Positions 25,987-36,493 are shown, counted from the first letter of the stretch. The stretch is 64,000 bases of DNA from Stygiobacter sp. RIFOXYC2_FULL_38_25 (GCA_001803165.1 MHAZ01000014.1:55331-119330); one strand, 5' to 3'. Numbers and translations: made by a program. The notes: generated from the letters alone by a model not told the origin.

Positions 25987-27479
25987 TGCAAACTTATTTT
26001 GAACATATTGAACTAAACAACACAACTGCGCTCGATAATTTTGGGTTCGGCGTTTTCCGTGTTGATAGTAAAGGCAAACCGATTTATGTGAACAAGTATA
26101 TGCTGCAGCTCTTAGGATTTGAAAACCTAACCGATTTAGAAAGCGGAATTAGGAGCTCTTATTCTTTGCAAAAGTGTTTCGACCCGAATAGACTTTCCAC
26201 ATTTATCAGAGATTCTCAAAAGACTTTTTATGAATACAGATGGACTACAAAAAATAATGGGAGAAAACTGCTGCGCGAGTTTGGGCACGAAGTAATAAAG
26301 AATGGCGAATTAGCTTACTATGATTGCGTTGTAGAAGATGTCTCGGAAAAAAGCCTGATTGACAAGTTATTTCAAGACATAAAATCGAGCGATTATTCCA
26401 TTCTCAAAGCAATTCCGGATTACATTCTTATTGTTTCGAAATACGGTGAAGTGACTGAATCAAAGAACAATTTCCATCAGTTATTTCTCGGTAAAGAAAA
26501 TTCCGGCAATCTTCTGCTTGAAGATATTTTTGAACTTGAAACCGCTAACAAAACCAGAGAATTGATTGAAGAGACTTTACAAACCGGCGAGCCGCAATCT
26601 TTTGATTTCCGGTATATGATGTTTGGTACGGAAAAATTCTTTGAAGCCAGATTTGCTATTCGAAGTTACGATGAGGCGCTGATGATTCTCCGGGATGTGA
26701 CACAACAAAAAATTGCAGAGCAGAAAGTCATTCAATTCACCGAAGAACTAAAGCAGCTCAATGTAACAAAAGATAAATTTTTCTCAATCATAGGGCATGA
26801 TTTACGTACACCAATTAACGGTTTACTCAATTACGCCGAAATACTTAACGACGAATGTGAAGTTCTATCAAAAGAAGAAATAAAAGAATTTTCCGGTTAC
26901 ATCATCGAAATAGCGAGAACTACAAACAGCCTTCTAAATAATTTACTGGAATGGTCAAGAATTCAGAGTGGGAAAATTGCTTTCGAGCCGCAGGAACTTC
27001 AGCTTTACTTAACTGTAGATAAAATTTTCCGTTTATTAAATCCGGTTGCATCAAGCAAGCAAGTCACATTAAATAACCAAATTGATTCGACATCATTATG
27101 CAGCGCTGATAGTAATATGCTGCAGTCTATAATACTTAATCTAATAAGCAATGCTTTAAAGTTTTCCAACATTGGCGGCGTGGTTAGTGTGAGCGCAATT
27201 AATTTTGATGATTACGTTAAAATTTCGGTAAAAGATAATGGAATAGGAATTAAAGATGAACACATTAAATTGCTTTTTGATAATGGCATTACATTTACAA
27301 CGTTGGGAACAGCTAAAGAAAAAGGAACCGGTCTTGGCTTAATGTTATGTAAAGAGTTTGTGAAGATGCACAACGGCAATATTTGGGTAGAAAGTAAAGT
27401 GGGTCATGGTACAACATTTAGCTTTACACTGAGCAAAGGTAATTATCCGGAAATTACAAAGGACGAGAACATTGATTAA
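25986..27479 (+). CDS. Soluble two-PAS sensor histidine kinase
   Basis: A 497-residue cytoplasmic kinase. PAS-like domains lie at about 15-125 (FGFGVFRVDSKGKPIYVNKY) and 132-250; HisKA at about 265 with phospho-His in FSIIGHDLRTPINGL; HATPase with NLISNALKFSN, DNGIGI and GTGLGLMLC. There is no membrane segment. The ATG overlaps the previous stop by one base, so translation is coupled to the membrane kinase. Its catalytic core is similar to that of its two neighbours, suggesting the kinases arose by duplication. Confidence 0.92.
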   Translation: MQTYFEHIELNNTTALDNFGFGVFRVDSKGKPIYVNKYMLQLLGFENLTDLESGIRSSYSLQKCFDPNRLSTFIRDSQKTFYEYRWTTKNNGRKLLREFGHEVIKNGELAYYDCVVEDVSEKSLIDKLFQDIKSSDYSILKAIPDYILIVSKYGEVTESKNNFHQLFLGKENSGNLLLEDIFELETANKTRELIEETLQTGEPQSFDFRYMMFGTEKFFEARFAIRSYDEALMILRDVTQQKIAEQKVIQFTEELKQLNVTKDKFFSIIGHDLRTPINGLLNYAEILNDECEVLSKEEIKEFSGYIIEIARTTNSLLNNLLEWSRIQSGKIAFEPQELQLYLTVDKIFRLLNPVASSKQVTLNNQIDSTSLCSADSNMLQSIILNLISNALKFSNIGGVVSVSAINFDDYVKISVKDNGIGIKDEHIKLLFDNGITFTTLGTAKEKGTGLGLMLCKEFVKMHNGNIWVESKVGHGTTFSFTLSKGNYPEITKDENID

Positions 27480-28269
27480 ATTTATGATTATAGAGGATGA
27501 CGATGCTGCAAGAACTCTTATCAGGACTATTCTTCAGAAAAATTTTGCTTGTACAATAATAGAAGCTGAAAACGGCGAAACGGCATTATCTATTTTGAAA
27601 ACGGAAATTCCGAACATCATTCTACTTGATATTTCGATGCCCGTGATGGATGGAAGCGAACTTCTCAGCTTGTTAAGATCAAATCCACTGTTTAAGACTG
27701 TTCCGGTTCTTATTATTACGGCTATGGGCGATAAAGAATTGGTTGGCTCACTGCTTTCAAAGGGAATTTGCGATTACTTGTTAAAGCCAATTGATGTTCC
27801 GGAAACAGTGAAGCGGATTAACAAGATTATTGCCAAAATGCTCGCTCAAAAAGATGCGGCACATGTAACAAAATACAACAACTTAGACCATGGCTTACCG
27901 GGATTGCTTCTAGTAGAGAATGACAATAAAGCCAAAGAACAGTTTCATAAATTACTTGGCGACAGGTTTATTATTTACGATGCAAAAAATGGAACGGATG
28001 CTCTTTCTGCTTTTGAAAAATTATCTCCGCGCTATATTGTTGTTAGCGATAAAATAGGATTACTTGATAAAAAAATTATTACGCAAAGAATCGGAGAAAC
28101 AGCCACGGAGAAGGAAGTCTCAATTTTTTTGATAGCGACAGATACAAAAGTTGTTTCGCTAAAAGTTTTTACTTTTGACGGAATTATTGTTAAGCTTGAA
28201 AAGCTGGAAGAGTTTAGAGATGAGGTTATTAAAAAAGTTCTCGGAGAAGAAATTACAATAATCAGCTAA
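27472..28269 (+). CDS. Response regulator with two receiver domains, the second divergent
   Basis: A 265-residue protein with no output domain. The first receiver (about 1-122) is complete: acidic cluster EDDD, phospho-Asp in LLDISMPVMDG, Thr in ITAMG and Lys in LLKPID. The second (about 140-260) keeps the fold pattern but has VENDN for the acidic pair, a non-standard SDKIGLLDK around the phospho-Asp position and VKLEK in place of the usual Lys-Pro. It may be inactive or a docking partner. The TTG start at 27472 overlaps the previous gene and gives a complete first strand; an ATG at 27484 is the alternative. Confidence 0.88.
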   Translation: MIKFMIIEDDDAARTLIRTILQKNFACTIIEAENGETALSILKTEIPNIILLDISMPVMDGSELLSLLRSNPLFKTVPVLIITAMGDKELVGSLLSKGICDYLLKPIDVPETVKRINKIIAKMLAQKDAAHVTKYNNLDHGLPGLLLVENDNKAKEQFHKLLGDRFIIYDAKNGTDALSAFEKLSPRYIVVSDKIGLLDKKIITQRIGETATEKEVSIFLIATDTKVVSLKVFTFDGIIVKLEKLEEFRDEVIKKVLGEEITIIS

Positions 28270-28349
28270 GTTTAAGAAACAGTTTGAAAGAGTCAGTACA
28301 ATTCATGAACTTTGAGTGTTGTTAACGAACCTAACTTTTGAGTTATTCA

Positions 28350-30335
28350 ATGGACCCGAAAAAGAAGCAAGCGCAAAATAGATCGAAGAAAGTTTCTCAA
28401 GATCTGGCTGATAATTCCGAAACCGGAGCCTTAAATAATAAAGATATTCAGCTTGAAGTATTTTTCAAGCAATCGTTAGATGGTTTTTTCTTTATGGATA
28501 TTGATACTCCAATTGAGTGGAATGATTCCGTTGATAAAGAAGAGGCATTGAAAAAATTCTATACCGAGCAAAAAGTAACAAAAGTAAACAAAGCTTTTCT
28601 TGATCAGTATGGGGCAAAAGAAGAAGATATTATGGGTATTTCTCCGGCAGATTTTTTTCTTCATAACCCACAGCACGGTCTCGAAGTCTGTAGAGAAATT
28701 CTAAATCTTGGTCACACAACAATAATTACCGATGAAAGAAAAATTGACGGTACACAAATTTGGGTTGAGGGGAATTATTTCCTTTTCAAAAATTCTAAGG
28801 ATCAAATTACCGGATTATTCGGGATTCAGCGCGATATAACCGAGCGAAAACAAGTTGAAGTTGACTTACGTGAACGGGAAGAAAGTTACAAAGAACTGTT
28901 TAATTCCATCAGCGACTCGATTTATATCTTGAACCGTGACGGATATATTATTGAGATTAACAGAGGCACTCTGTTGATGTATGGTTACTCCCGCGAGGAA
29001 TTGATCGGCAAAACATTAAGCTACCTTTCTCCTAAAAAAGCTAACGATTTGATTATAGTGAATAACCTCCTTCGAGAGACATTTACAACCGGAAAAACAA
29101 ATCAATTCGATTTTTACGGTCTGCGCAAAAACAACGAAATTTTTCCTAAGAATATTATTTTCAACCGTGGCAAATACAATGGAAAGGAAGTTGTCTTTGC
29201 CATAGGAAGAGATATTTCCGATAGGAAAAAAGCTGAAGAAAAACTTAGAGAAAGTGAAGAACGATTTAGACGTATTTATGAAGATGCCCCAATTGGAATT
29301 TTCCGTACCACTCCGGATGGTAAAATTTTGATTACAAACCCTGCACTAATTAAAATGCTGGGGTACGATTCATTTGAAGAGTTAAAATCCCTCGACATTG
29401 AAAAACAAATTTATACCCATAATTTTTCAAGAAAAGATTTTATAAAGGAACTGGAAAAAAAAGGAAGTTTAGCCGGCTCCGAGTTTTCGATGAAACGGAA
29501 AGACGGCTCGTTTATCTATGTTAGAGAGAATGCAAGGGTTGTCAGAGATTCGAGCAATAAAATACTGTATTACGAAGGCACTATAGAAGACGTTAGCGAA
29601 CGAAAATTAGCTGAGGAAAAACTTATTGCATCGGAAAAACAGTTAAGAGAAACCAATATGATGAAGGATAAGTTTTTCTCAATCATAGCTCATGATCTCC
29701 GCAGTCCGTTTCAGGGGCTTCTAGGTATTTCGTCCATCCTTTCAGAAGAAGAGGATCTTACTTTAGAGGAACGGGTTCTATATGCGAAAAAGCTGAACGA
29801 GGGTTTAAAAACTCAATATACTTTGCTGGATGACCTTCTTGCTTGGAGCCGTCTGCAAAGAGGCGTGATGGAATATAAACCAGAGGTAAGCTTACCGCGC
29901 GAAGACATTGAAGAAGTTCTAAATCCCTTTAATACAACAATTGAAAAGAAAAAAATAGTTCTAACATTTGTGTGCGAGGAAACTCTATCAGCTAAATATG
30001 ATAAAAACATGTTTGGCGCTTTAATAAGAAACTTGATTTCAAACGCAATTAAGTTTACACAGGATAATGGTTCAATTTTCCTCAAAGCTAAACAAACGGA
30101 TAAAGATTTGATTATTTCCGTAACCGACAGCGGTATAGGAATCTCGAAAGAAGATTTGTCAAAATTGTTCCGTATAGATTCTCACTTCGTTAGGCGCGGT
30201 ACACACGATGAAGGCGGATCGGGACTTGGGTTGGTTTTATGTAAAGAGTTTATAGAAAAACATGGCGGCAAGATGTGGGTCGAAAGTGAAGTCAATGTTG
30301 GAAGCACGTTCAGTTTTAGTATTCCAAAAAATTAA
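28350..30335 (+). CDS. Soluble three-PAS sensor histidine kinase
   Basis: About 660 residues, cytoplasmic. Three PAS domains are visible at about 30-165, 175-295 and 300-425, each ending in the DITERK/DVSERK motif that links PAS domains. HisKA follows (FSIIAHDLRSPFQGL), then HATPase (NLISNAIKFTQ, DSGIGI, GSGLGLVLC). The ATG at 28350 is used; a TTG 12 bases earlier is possible. It is 80 bases downstream of the double-receiver gene and 12 bases upstream of the giant hybrid kinase. The input signal is unknown. Confidence 0.92.
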   Translation: MDPKKKQAQNRSKKVSQDLADNSETGALNNKDIQLEVFFKQSLDGFFFMDIDTPIEWNDSVDKEEALKKFYTEQKVTKVNKAFLDQYGAKEEDIMGISPADFFLHNPQHGLEVCREILNLGHTTIITDERKIDGTQIWVEGNYFLFKNSKDQITGLFGIQRDITERKQVEVDLREREESYKELFNSISDSIYILNRDGYIIEINRGTLLMYGYSREELIGKTLSYLSPKKANDLIIVNNLLRETFTTGKTNQFDFYGLRKNNEIFPKNIIFNRGKYNGKEVVFAIGRDISDRKKAEEKLRESEERFRRIYEDAPIGIFRTTPDGKILITNPALIKMLGYDSFEELKSLDIEKQIYTHNFSRKDFIKELEKKGSLAGSEFSMKRKDGSFIYVRENARVVRDSSNKILYYEGTIEDVSERKLAEEKLIASEKQLRETNMMKDKFFSIIAHDLRSPFQGLLGISSILSEEEDLTLEERVLYAKKLNEGLKTQYTLLDDLLAWSRLQRGVMEYKPEVSLPREDIEEVLNPFNTTIEKKKIVLTFVCEETLSAKYDKNMFGALIRNLISNAIKFTQDNGSIFLKAKQTDKDLIISVTDSGIGISKEDLSKLFRIDSHFVRRGTHDEGGSGLGLVLCKEFIEKHGGKMWVESEVNVGSTFSFSIPKN

Positions 30336-30347
30336 GAAAGTATGTGA

Positions 30348-33300
30348 ATGAAGAGGAAAAAGATAAAATCTTCCGGATCGGAGAATGAGAAAGGACTCAC
30401 TGTTCAAGGTTTGAAAAAAGTAAAAAGTAAGCCCGGAACAAAACAAGGAAACGGCAAAAAAGAACTTCCCGCTAAAAATACTGCGGGTAAAACCACTGCT
30501 TCGTTAGCAAAACCAAACAAAAAAACTTCTATAGTAGCCGAACATTCTGCTGAAGAAAAATTCAGGGTGCTTTCCGAAATAACTTCTGATTTCGTTTTCT
30601 CGGTTATAATTAATGCTGATAAATCCAAAACGCTTGATTGGATTACTAATGAATTTAAAAAAGAAATGGGATTTCCATTCCGGAATTTGCTGAACGCTAA
30701 AATCTGGAGAAAGTATTTCCACCCGGAAGATCACGCACTGATTTTGGAGTTGAGCAAGTCCATCTATAAGAATATAAAAGTCGCTGCTGAATTCAGAATC
30801 ATTAAGAGCGATGGAAGTATTACATGGCAGCGCGGAACTTTTAAGCCAATTTACGACCGAAAGGAAAAAAGAGTTGTTAGATATTACGGAACCCTTGAAG
30901 ACATAACCGAAAAGAAAAAGATAGAATTTGATCTCGTTGAGCTAAACAATGATTTGGAAGAGCGGATAGAGGAAAAAACATCTTTGCTCGAAAACGCTGT
31001 TTTGAATTTGAAACACGAAGTAAGCATAAGAACTGCGGCTGAAAGCCAGCTTAGAGAAAGTGAAAGAATAGTAAGCGATGTAGCAAAAAATTTAGATAAG
31101 AAACTGCGGGAGTCCGAGTATAAACATTTATGGAACGTATTTGAACACTCTGAGATTGCTACTGTTACCGTTGCGAAAAATGGAATTTGCCTTAATTACA
31201 ATAAAGCCGCCGAAAGACTTTTTGGTTATACTCACGAAGAACTACCGAATATTGAATCCTGGCTCTTAAAACTTTTTCCGAATGAGACTTACAGAACAAG
31301 GGTACGTGCAGCTACCAACCGCTTGATGGAGAAAGAAGGATCATCTCAGAATTTTGAAGTTGAAGTAACAGTAAAATCCGGCGAGATAAAACATCTAATT
31401 CTTCAGATAAATAATATTCTTCACGAAGGAATACCAATAGGTGTTCAAATTGGTCAGTTCATTGATATTTCCGAGCAAAAGAGAGCTCAACAAACTATAA
31501 ATCAAATTGCCGATGGAATATCAACTAAAACCGGACAGGAATTCTTTGACGCACTCGTAGAAAATTTGACGAAAGCCGCTAATACTGATTTTGCTTTAGT
31601 TGTTTTAAGTGAAGACGATAAAAACGAACGAATGAGAACAATTTCAGTATATGGAAACGGCGAAAAAATTGAAAACTTTTCATACGAGCTTGCCGGTACA
31701 CCTTGTGAAAATGTTTTTTCAAAAGAATTATGTGCTTACGCAAGTAATGTTGCAAATATATTCCCTCAAGATAAAATCCTAAAAAACTTATCTGTTGAAG
31801 GATATGCCGGCGTGCCGCTTTTTTCAAGTAATGGCGTTCCGCTTGGTTTGCTTATAGTACTCAGTAAAAAAACCATTAAGAATATTGCTCTGGTTAGAAA
31901 ACTTTTGCTCATATTTAGCGCAAGAGCGGCTACCGAAATTGAACGGCAGAAAACACTTGAAGCCTTATCCTCTTCCGAAAATAGATTTAGAATTATTAGC
32001 GAGCAAACTGGCGATCTTATTTATGAATTCGATATTGAGAATGACAAGATCTACCGTGACGGCGATATTAAAACCATACTTGGTTATGAAAGGGAAGAAT
32101 ATCAAAAACTTACAAAGGAAGAATGGCTAAAGCTTGTTCATCCGGATGATGAAGCTTATTTCGTTAAAAAGAATTCTGAAGCAATTGCAAATTCGGAAAA
32201 TCTGAATTTCACTTTCCGCTTTCAGCATAGAGAGGGGCATTACGTAATACTCGAGCAATCCGGAATTGCCCTTAAAGATGCATCTGGTAAAACAAAACGC
32301 TTCCTCGGTAGGATGAAAGATATAACTAATGAAAGAGCAAGAGAAAAGTACATTGAACTGCAGGCAACTTTACTAAACTCCGCCAGCGATTCTATTCTTC
32401 TGCTGGACACTTTCTTAAATATACTTTATGCAAATGACCGGGCATGTGACTCTCTCGGCTACACACAGAGTGAACTCCTCAATAGTAATATTCAAATTAT
32501 TTCTCCGAATGCTAACAAAGAGAAGAATGTATTACGCGTTAACCAAATCCGCGAGAAAAACAATCTTGTGTTTGAAACAATTCACCAGCGGAAAGACGGA
32601 TCAATTTTCCCGGTTGAAGTAAATTCCAAGATTATAAAAATAGAGGGTGAAGATTACGTTCTAAGTGTAAACAGAGACATTACGGAAAGAAAAAAATTAG
32701 AATATGAATTAAAATCTACTCTCGAGAAATACAAAATACTTTTTAACTCGTTCCCCCTTGGAATTCTGGTTGCCGATCACGAAGGTAATATTGTAGAGTC
32801 GAACAAAGCCTTCGAACTGTTATTCGAAACATCGGAAGAATATCTTAAAACCAGAACGATTGATAACCTTAAAAGAAGAATTGTAAGGCAAGATAAATCA
32901 ATAATGCCAACGGAAGAATACGCAAGTGTGCGTGCTCTAAGGGAAGGCAAAATTATCCGTGATGTTGAAGTTGGAGTTGTTAAAGAGAACAATGAAATAA
33001 CCTGGATAAGCGTAACTGCAGCGCCGCTGCCTACCGATGACGGAGGTGTAGTTGTTGCATACGGCGATATCACTCAAAAAATTGTTGCACAAAATGCACT
33101 CATAGAAAGTGAAGAACGCTACCGGCAGTTAATTGATTCTTCGCCGTTTGCGCTTTTTGTTCATAAGAATGGAAAAGTATTATTCGCTAATGACGCATGT
33201 GTAAAATTGTTTCATGCTCAAGATTCCTCGCAAGTTATCGGCAAAAATCTTTATGATTACTTGCACCCGGATTACTTAAGTATTGCTCAGACCAGGCTTA

Positions 33301-36300
33301 AAACAGTTAACGAGCAGAATACTGCTGTTCCTCTAATTGAATTAAAATATTATTGTATAGATAACGAGCTGATTGATGTTCAGACTTCCGCTATTCCTAT
33401 TACTTTTAGTGGTGAATCAGCAGTCCTGGTAGTAGCTAATGATGTAACCGAAAGGAATCTCGCACTATCCAAACTACGCGAAAGTGAAATCCGGTTACGG
33501 TTTATTGTTGAAAGATCTCCAATATTAATTTTTGTTTTAGACAAGAACGGAATATTTACTCTATCGGAAGGAAACGGGCTTTCTAAATTAGGATTAAAAC
33601 CCGGCGAAGTTGTTGGGCTTTCTGCTCTTGAAGTCTATGGATATCATCCGGAAATTGCCGCAGCTTTAAAGAACGCCCTCAGCGGTATTGAAAGCAGAGA
33701 AGTATCTACTGTTGGTGATGTTGTGTTTGATATTTCTTACACGCCGTTATTTGATAAAAACGGAAATGTAGAGTCTGTAACCGGAATTGCATACGATGTA
33801 ACTGTTCAAAAAAGATTTGAAGATGAGCTTGTTAAAGCAGCAAAGGAATGGCAGACAACTTTTGATTCGGTTTCGGATGCGGTTTGGTTAATTAACCTTA
33901 ACTCCGTTGTTATCAGAGCAAATAAAACCACAGAAAAAATCATAGGTAAACCGTTAGATCAGGTAATTGGAAGACACTGCTACGAAATTATTCACACGGA
34001 TGAAAGCCCGATTTTTGATTGCCCATTACAGAGAACAAAAATTTCTCTTCAGCGCGAATTTATGGAGTATCAGCTAAATGAGAAATGGTTTCTTATAACA
34101 GTAGATCCAATTATTAATGATGAGGGACAATTAACCGGGGCAGTTCATTCGATAAGTGATATTACCGAGCGCAGAGAAACACAGAAAAAACTTTTAGATA
34201 GTGAAGAAAGATACCGTAGGATTGTAGAGCAATCACCAGAAGCAATTTTTGTTCATACTAACGGGGAATTTGTTTTTGCTAACCGCGCCACACTAGAACT
34301 TGTTGGTGCGAGGAGTTTCGAAGAACTCCAGAGTAAAAAATTAGTTGATTATCTGCACCCGGATTCAATCGAATTAGTATTACAAAGAATGCGCACACTT
34401 AACAACGGAGAAGCAGAGCATATTCCTTACGTTGAATATAAGCTTATCAAAAACGACGGTACTTTAGCTTATATAGAATCAACTGCTTCGGCAATAGAAT
34501 TTCGCGGAATGAGAGCAATCCAATCCGTGGTTCGCGATGTTACAGAAAGAAAAAGCGCAGAAAGAGCTCTCAAGGAAAGCCAGGAAAGATTCCGCCATGT
34601 TGTTGAGTATTCGCCCAATGCAATAGTAATTCACCAAAACGGAAAAATTGTTTACGGCAATCCCGCTGTAGTTGAATTGGTTGGGGCTTTTTCAATTGAT
34701 GAAATAATAAATAGAAATGTTCTGGATTTTATGCATCCGGATTATAAAGCATTTGCAATCGAACGGATAAAATCAGCAGCTATTTCAATGAAGCCCCTTC
34801 CCGCGGCAGAGGAAAAAATCATCCGTTTGGATGGAAAGACTTTAGATGTTGAGATTGTTTCAGTTCCATTTTATCTAAACAATGCTCTCGCATATCAGCT
34901 TATTATAAGAGATATAACAGAGATAAAATCCAAGACAGAGGAACTTCGTAAACTTTCGAGAGCAGTTGAACAAAACTCTGCTTCTGTTACTATTACAAAT
35001 ATTGACGGCATAATTGAATATGTAAATCCGAAATTTTTAGAAACAACCGGCTACACTTTGAAAGAAGTCATCGGCAAAAATCCACGTATTCTGAAATCAG
35101 GCACGCAAAGCGAAGAATTCTACAAAGAGCTCTGGAAAACAATTTCAACCGGAAATGAGTGGCGCGGCGAATTTCAAAACAAGAAAAAAAATGGAGAGTT
35201 GTACTGGGAGTTCGCATCAATTTCACCAATTAAAGACAGCTCAGGCAAAATCACTCACTTTGTTGCTATTAAGGAAGATATAACCGACCGTAAGAAATTT
35301 GATGATGAAATGCTGATTGTAAAAGATGAAACCGAACATGCATACAAAGTAAAAACATCTTTGCTTGCTAATATGTCCCACGAGCTTAGAACCCCGTTAA
35401 ACGGAATTATTGGGTTCTCTCAACTTCTGCGCGATTATGTTACAGATGAAGAGGGCAGTATGATGGTTGAGAAAATTATCACCTCCGGACAGCGGCTTTC
35501 TAGTACATTTACAGAAATTCTTTCTCTATCAGAACTTGAAATGGGCGATGTTGAAATAAAGAACAATCCGATAGATTTAGTCCTCTTCTGCCAGGAACTA
35601 AAAATGTTCTTTGCAGAACGTGCACATGCAAAAAATCTCTCCTTCGAAGTTGACACGGCTTTTGAAACACAACCAACGTATTGCGACGAAGGCTGGCTTC
35701 TGAGAATTGCAACTCATCTTATTGATAACGCAATAAAATTTACTTCGCGCGGCGGAATAACTATTCAACTTGATAAACCAATTGTTAAAAACGAAATTGA
35801 ATACGCTGTAATTAACATTATTGATACCGGAATTGGAATTAGAAAAGAAGAGTACAAATCATTATTTAAGGAATTTAAACAGTTAAGCGAAGGAACCAGA
35901 AGAGATTTTGAAGGACTTGGATTAGGATTAAGCTTAGCAAAGAGAATGGCACAAAATCTTAATTGTATTATAACTTTTGAAAGTGAACCTGACAAAGGTT
36001 CTACCTTTACGATTTTAATTCCTCTATTAAGCGAAGTACCTCTTGAAAAAGAAATGCCCGAACCGGTTATGATTAATAAAATCTCCAAGCCCGGTTCCAA
36101 GGGGTTAGATAAAGATCTTCGCATCCTACTCGTTGAAGATAACCCGCTAAACATAGAAGTAGTTGAACGCTTTCTATCCAAAACCGGCGAAGTAATACCT
36201 GTACGCGATGGCGAATCTGCCGTTAAAGCAGCCCAGAAAGAAATGTTTGATCTTCTTCTTGTTGATATTAGTCTCGGACATGGAATTGATGGAATTGAGG

Positions 36301-36485
36301 TTCTGAAGAGAATTCGTTTAATGGAAAATTATGTCAACATTCCGGCTATTGCATTAACCGGATATGTATCGGAGACAAACATACGCAGATTTCAAGCAGC
36401 CGGCTTTAACGGATTCCTGGGTAAACCATTTGAGAAGAAAGATCTGCTTAACTACATTTCAAAAATGTTTAAAGGAAGTGAATAA
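30348..36485 (+). CDS. Giant hybrid histidine kinase with about eleven PAS domains and a GAF domain
   Basis: A 2045-residue cytoplasmic sensor kinase. The first 65 residues are basic and low-complexity. My reading of the order is PAS (70-190), coiled coil, PAS (265-380), GAF (385-535), nine more PAS (545-1655, about 120 residues each), HisKA with phospho-His in LLANMSHELRTPLNG near 1675, HATPase (LIDNAIKFTS, DTGIGI, GLGLGLS), and a C-terminal receiver from about 1925 (LLVEDNP, phospho-Asp in LLVDISLG, Lys in FLGKPFE). The eighth PAS has HCYEIIH and FDCPLQRT, a Cys pair seen in some redox- or metal-linked PAS domains. Last gene of the operon. The receiver implies a phosphorelay needing an HPt protein that is not in this operon. 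Confidence 0.93.
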   Translation: MKRKKIKSSGSENEKGLTVQGLKKVKSKPGTKQGNGKKELPAKNTAGKTTASLAKPNKKTSIVAEHSAEEKFRVLSEITSDFVFSVIINADKSKTLDWITNEFKKEMGFPFRNLLNAKIWRKYFHPEDHALILELSKSIYKNIKVAAEFRIIKSDGSITWQRGTFKPIYDRKEKRVVRYYGTLEDITEKKKIEFDLVELNNDLEERIEEKTSLLENAVLNLKHEVSIRTAAESQLRESERIVSDVAKNLDKKLRESEYKHLWNVFEHSEIATVTVAKNGICLNYNKAAERLFGYTHEELPNIESWLLKLFPNETYRTRVRAATNRLMEKEGSSQNFEVEVTVKSGEIKHLILQINNILHEGIPIGVQIGQFIDISEQKRAQQTINQIADGISTKTGQEFFDALVENLTKAANTDFALVVLSEDDKNERMRTISVYGNGEKIENFSYELAGTPCENVFSKELCAYASNVANIFPQDKILKNLSVEGYAGVPLFSSNGVPLGLLIVLSKKTIKNIALVRKLLLIFSARAATEIERQKTLEALSSSENRFRIISEQTGDLIYEFDIENDKIYRDGDIKTILGYEREEYQKLTKEEWLKLVHPDDEAYFVKKNSEAIANSENLNFTFRFQHREGHYVILEQSGIALKDASGKTKRFLGRMKDITNERAREKYIELQATLLNSASDSILLLDTFLNILYANDRACDSLGYTQSELLNSNIQIISPNANKEKNVLRVNQIREKNNLVFETIHQRKDGSIFPVEVNSKIIKIEGEDYVLSVNRDITERKKLEYELKSTLEKYKILFNSFPLGILVADHEGNIVESNKAFELLFETSEEYLKTRTIDNLKRRIVRQDKSIMPTEEYASVRALREGKIIRDVEVGVVKENNEITWISVTAAPLPTDDGGVVVAYGDITQKIVAQNALIESEERYRQLIDSSPFALFVHKNGKVLFANDACVKLFHAQDSSQVIGKNLYDYLHPDYLSIAQTRLKTVNEQNTAVPLIELKYYCIDNELIDVQTSAIPITFSGESAVLVVANDVTERNLALSKLRESEIRLRFIVERSPILIFVLDKNGIFTLSEGNGLSKLGLKPGEVVGLSALEVYGYHPEIAAALKNALSGIESREVSTVGDVVFDISYTPLFDKNGNVESVTGIAYDVTVQKRFEDELVKAAKEWQTTFDSVSDAVWLINLNSVVIRANKTTEKIIGKPLDQVIGRHCYEIIHTDESPIFDCPLQRTKISLQREFMEYQLNEKWFLITVDPIINDEGQLTGAVHSISDITERRETQKKLLDSEERYRRIVEQSPEAIFVHTNGEFVFANRATLELVGARSFEELQSKKLVDYLHPDSIELVLQRMRTLNNGEAEHIPYVEYKLIKNDGTLAYIESTASAIEFRGMRAIQSVVRDVTERKSAERALKESQERFRHVVEYSPNAIVIHQNGKIVYGNPAVVELVGAFSIDEIINRNVLDFMHPDYKAFAIERIKSAAISMKPLPAAEEKIIRLDGKTLDVEIVSVPFYLNNALAYQLIIRDITEIKSKTEELRKLSRAVEQNSASVTITNIDGIIEYVNPKFLETTGYTLKEVIGKNPRILKSGTQSEEFYKELWKTISTGNEWRGEFQNKKKNGELYWEFASISPIKDSSGKITHFVAIKEDITDRKKFDDEMLIVKDETEHAYKVKTSLLANMSHELRTPLNGIIGFSQLLRDYVTDEEGSMMVEKIITSGQRLSSTFTEILSLSELEMGDVEIKNNPIDLVLFCQELKMFFAERAHAKNLSFEVDTAFETQPTYCDEGWLLRIATHLIDNAIKFTSRGGITIQLDKPIVKNEIEYAVINIIDTGIGIRKEEYKSLFKEFKQLSEGTRRDFEGLGLGLSLAKRMAQNLNCIITFESEPDKGSTFTILIPLLSEVPLEKEMPEPVMINKISKPGSKGLDKDLRILLVEDNPLNIEVVERFLSKTGEVIPVRDGESAVKAAQKEMFDLLLVDISLGHGIDGIEVLKRIRLMENYVNIPAIALTGYVSETNIRRFQAAGFNGFLGKPFEKKDLLNYISKMFKGSE

Positions 36486-36493
36486 GTAGATGA

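Noticed and set aside
28338..28349. TTG start giving four extra residues on the three-PAS kinase
   Set aside because: The ATG at 28350 is as well placed and standard; the difference does not affect any domain.
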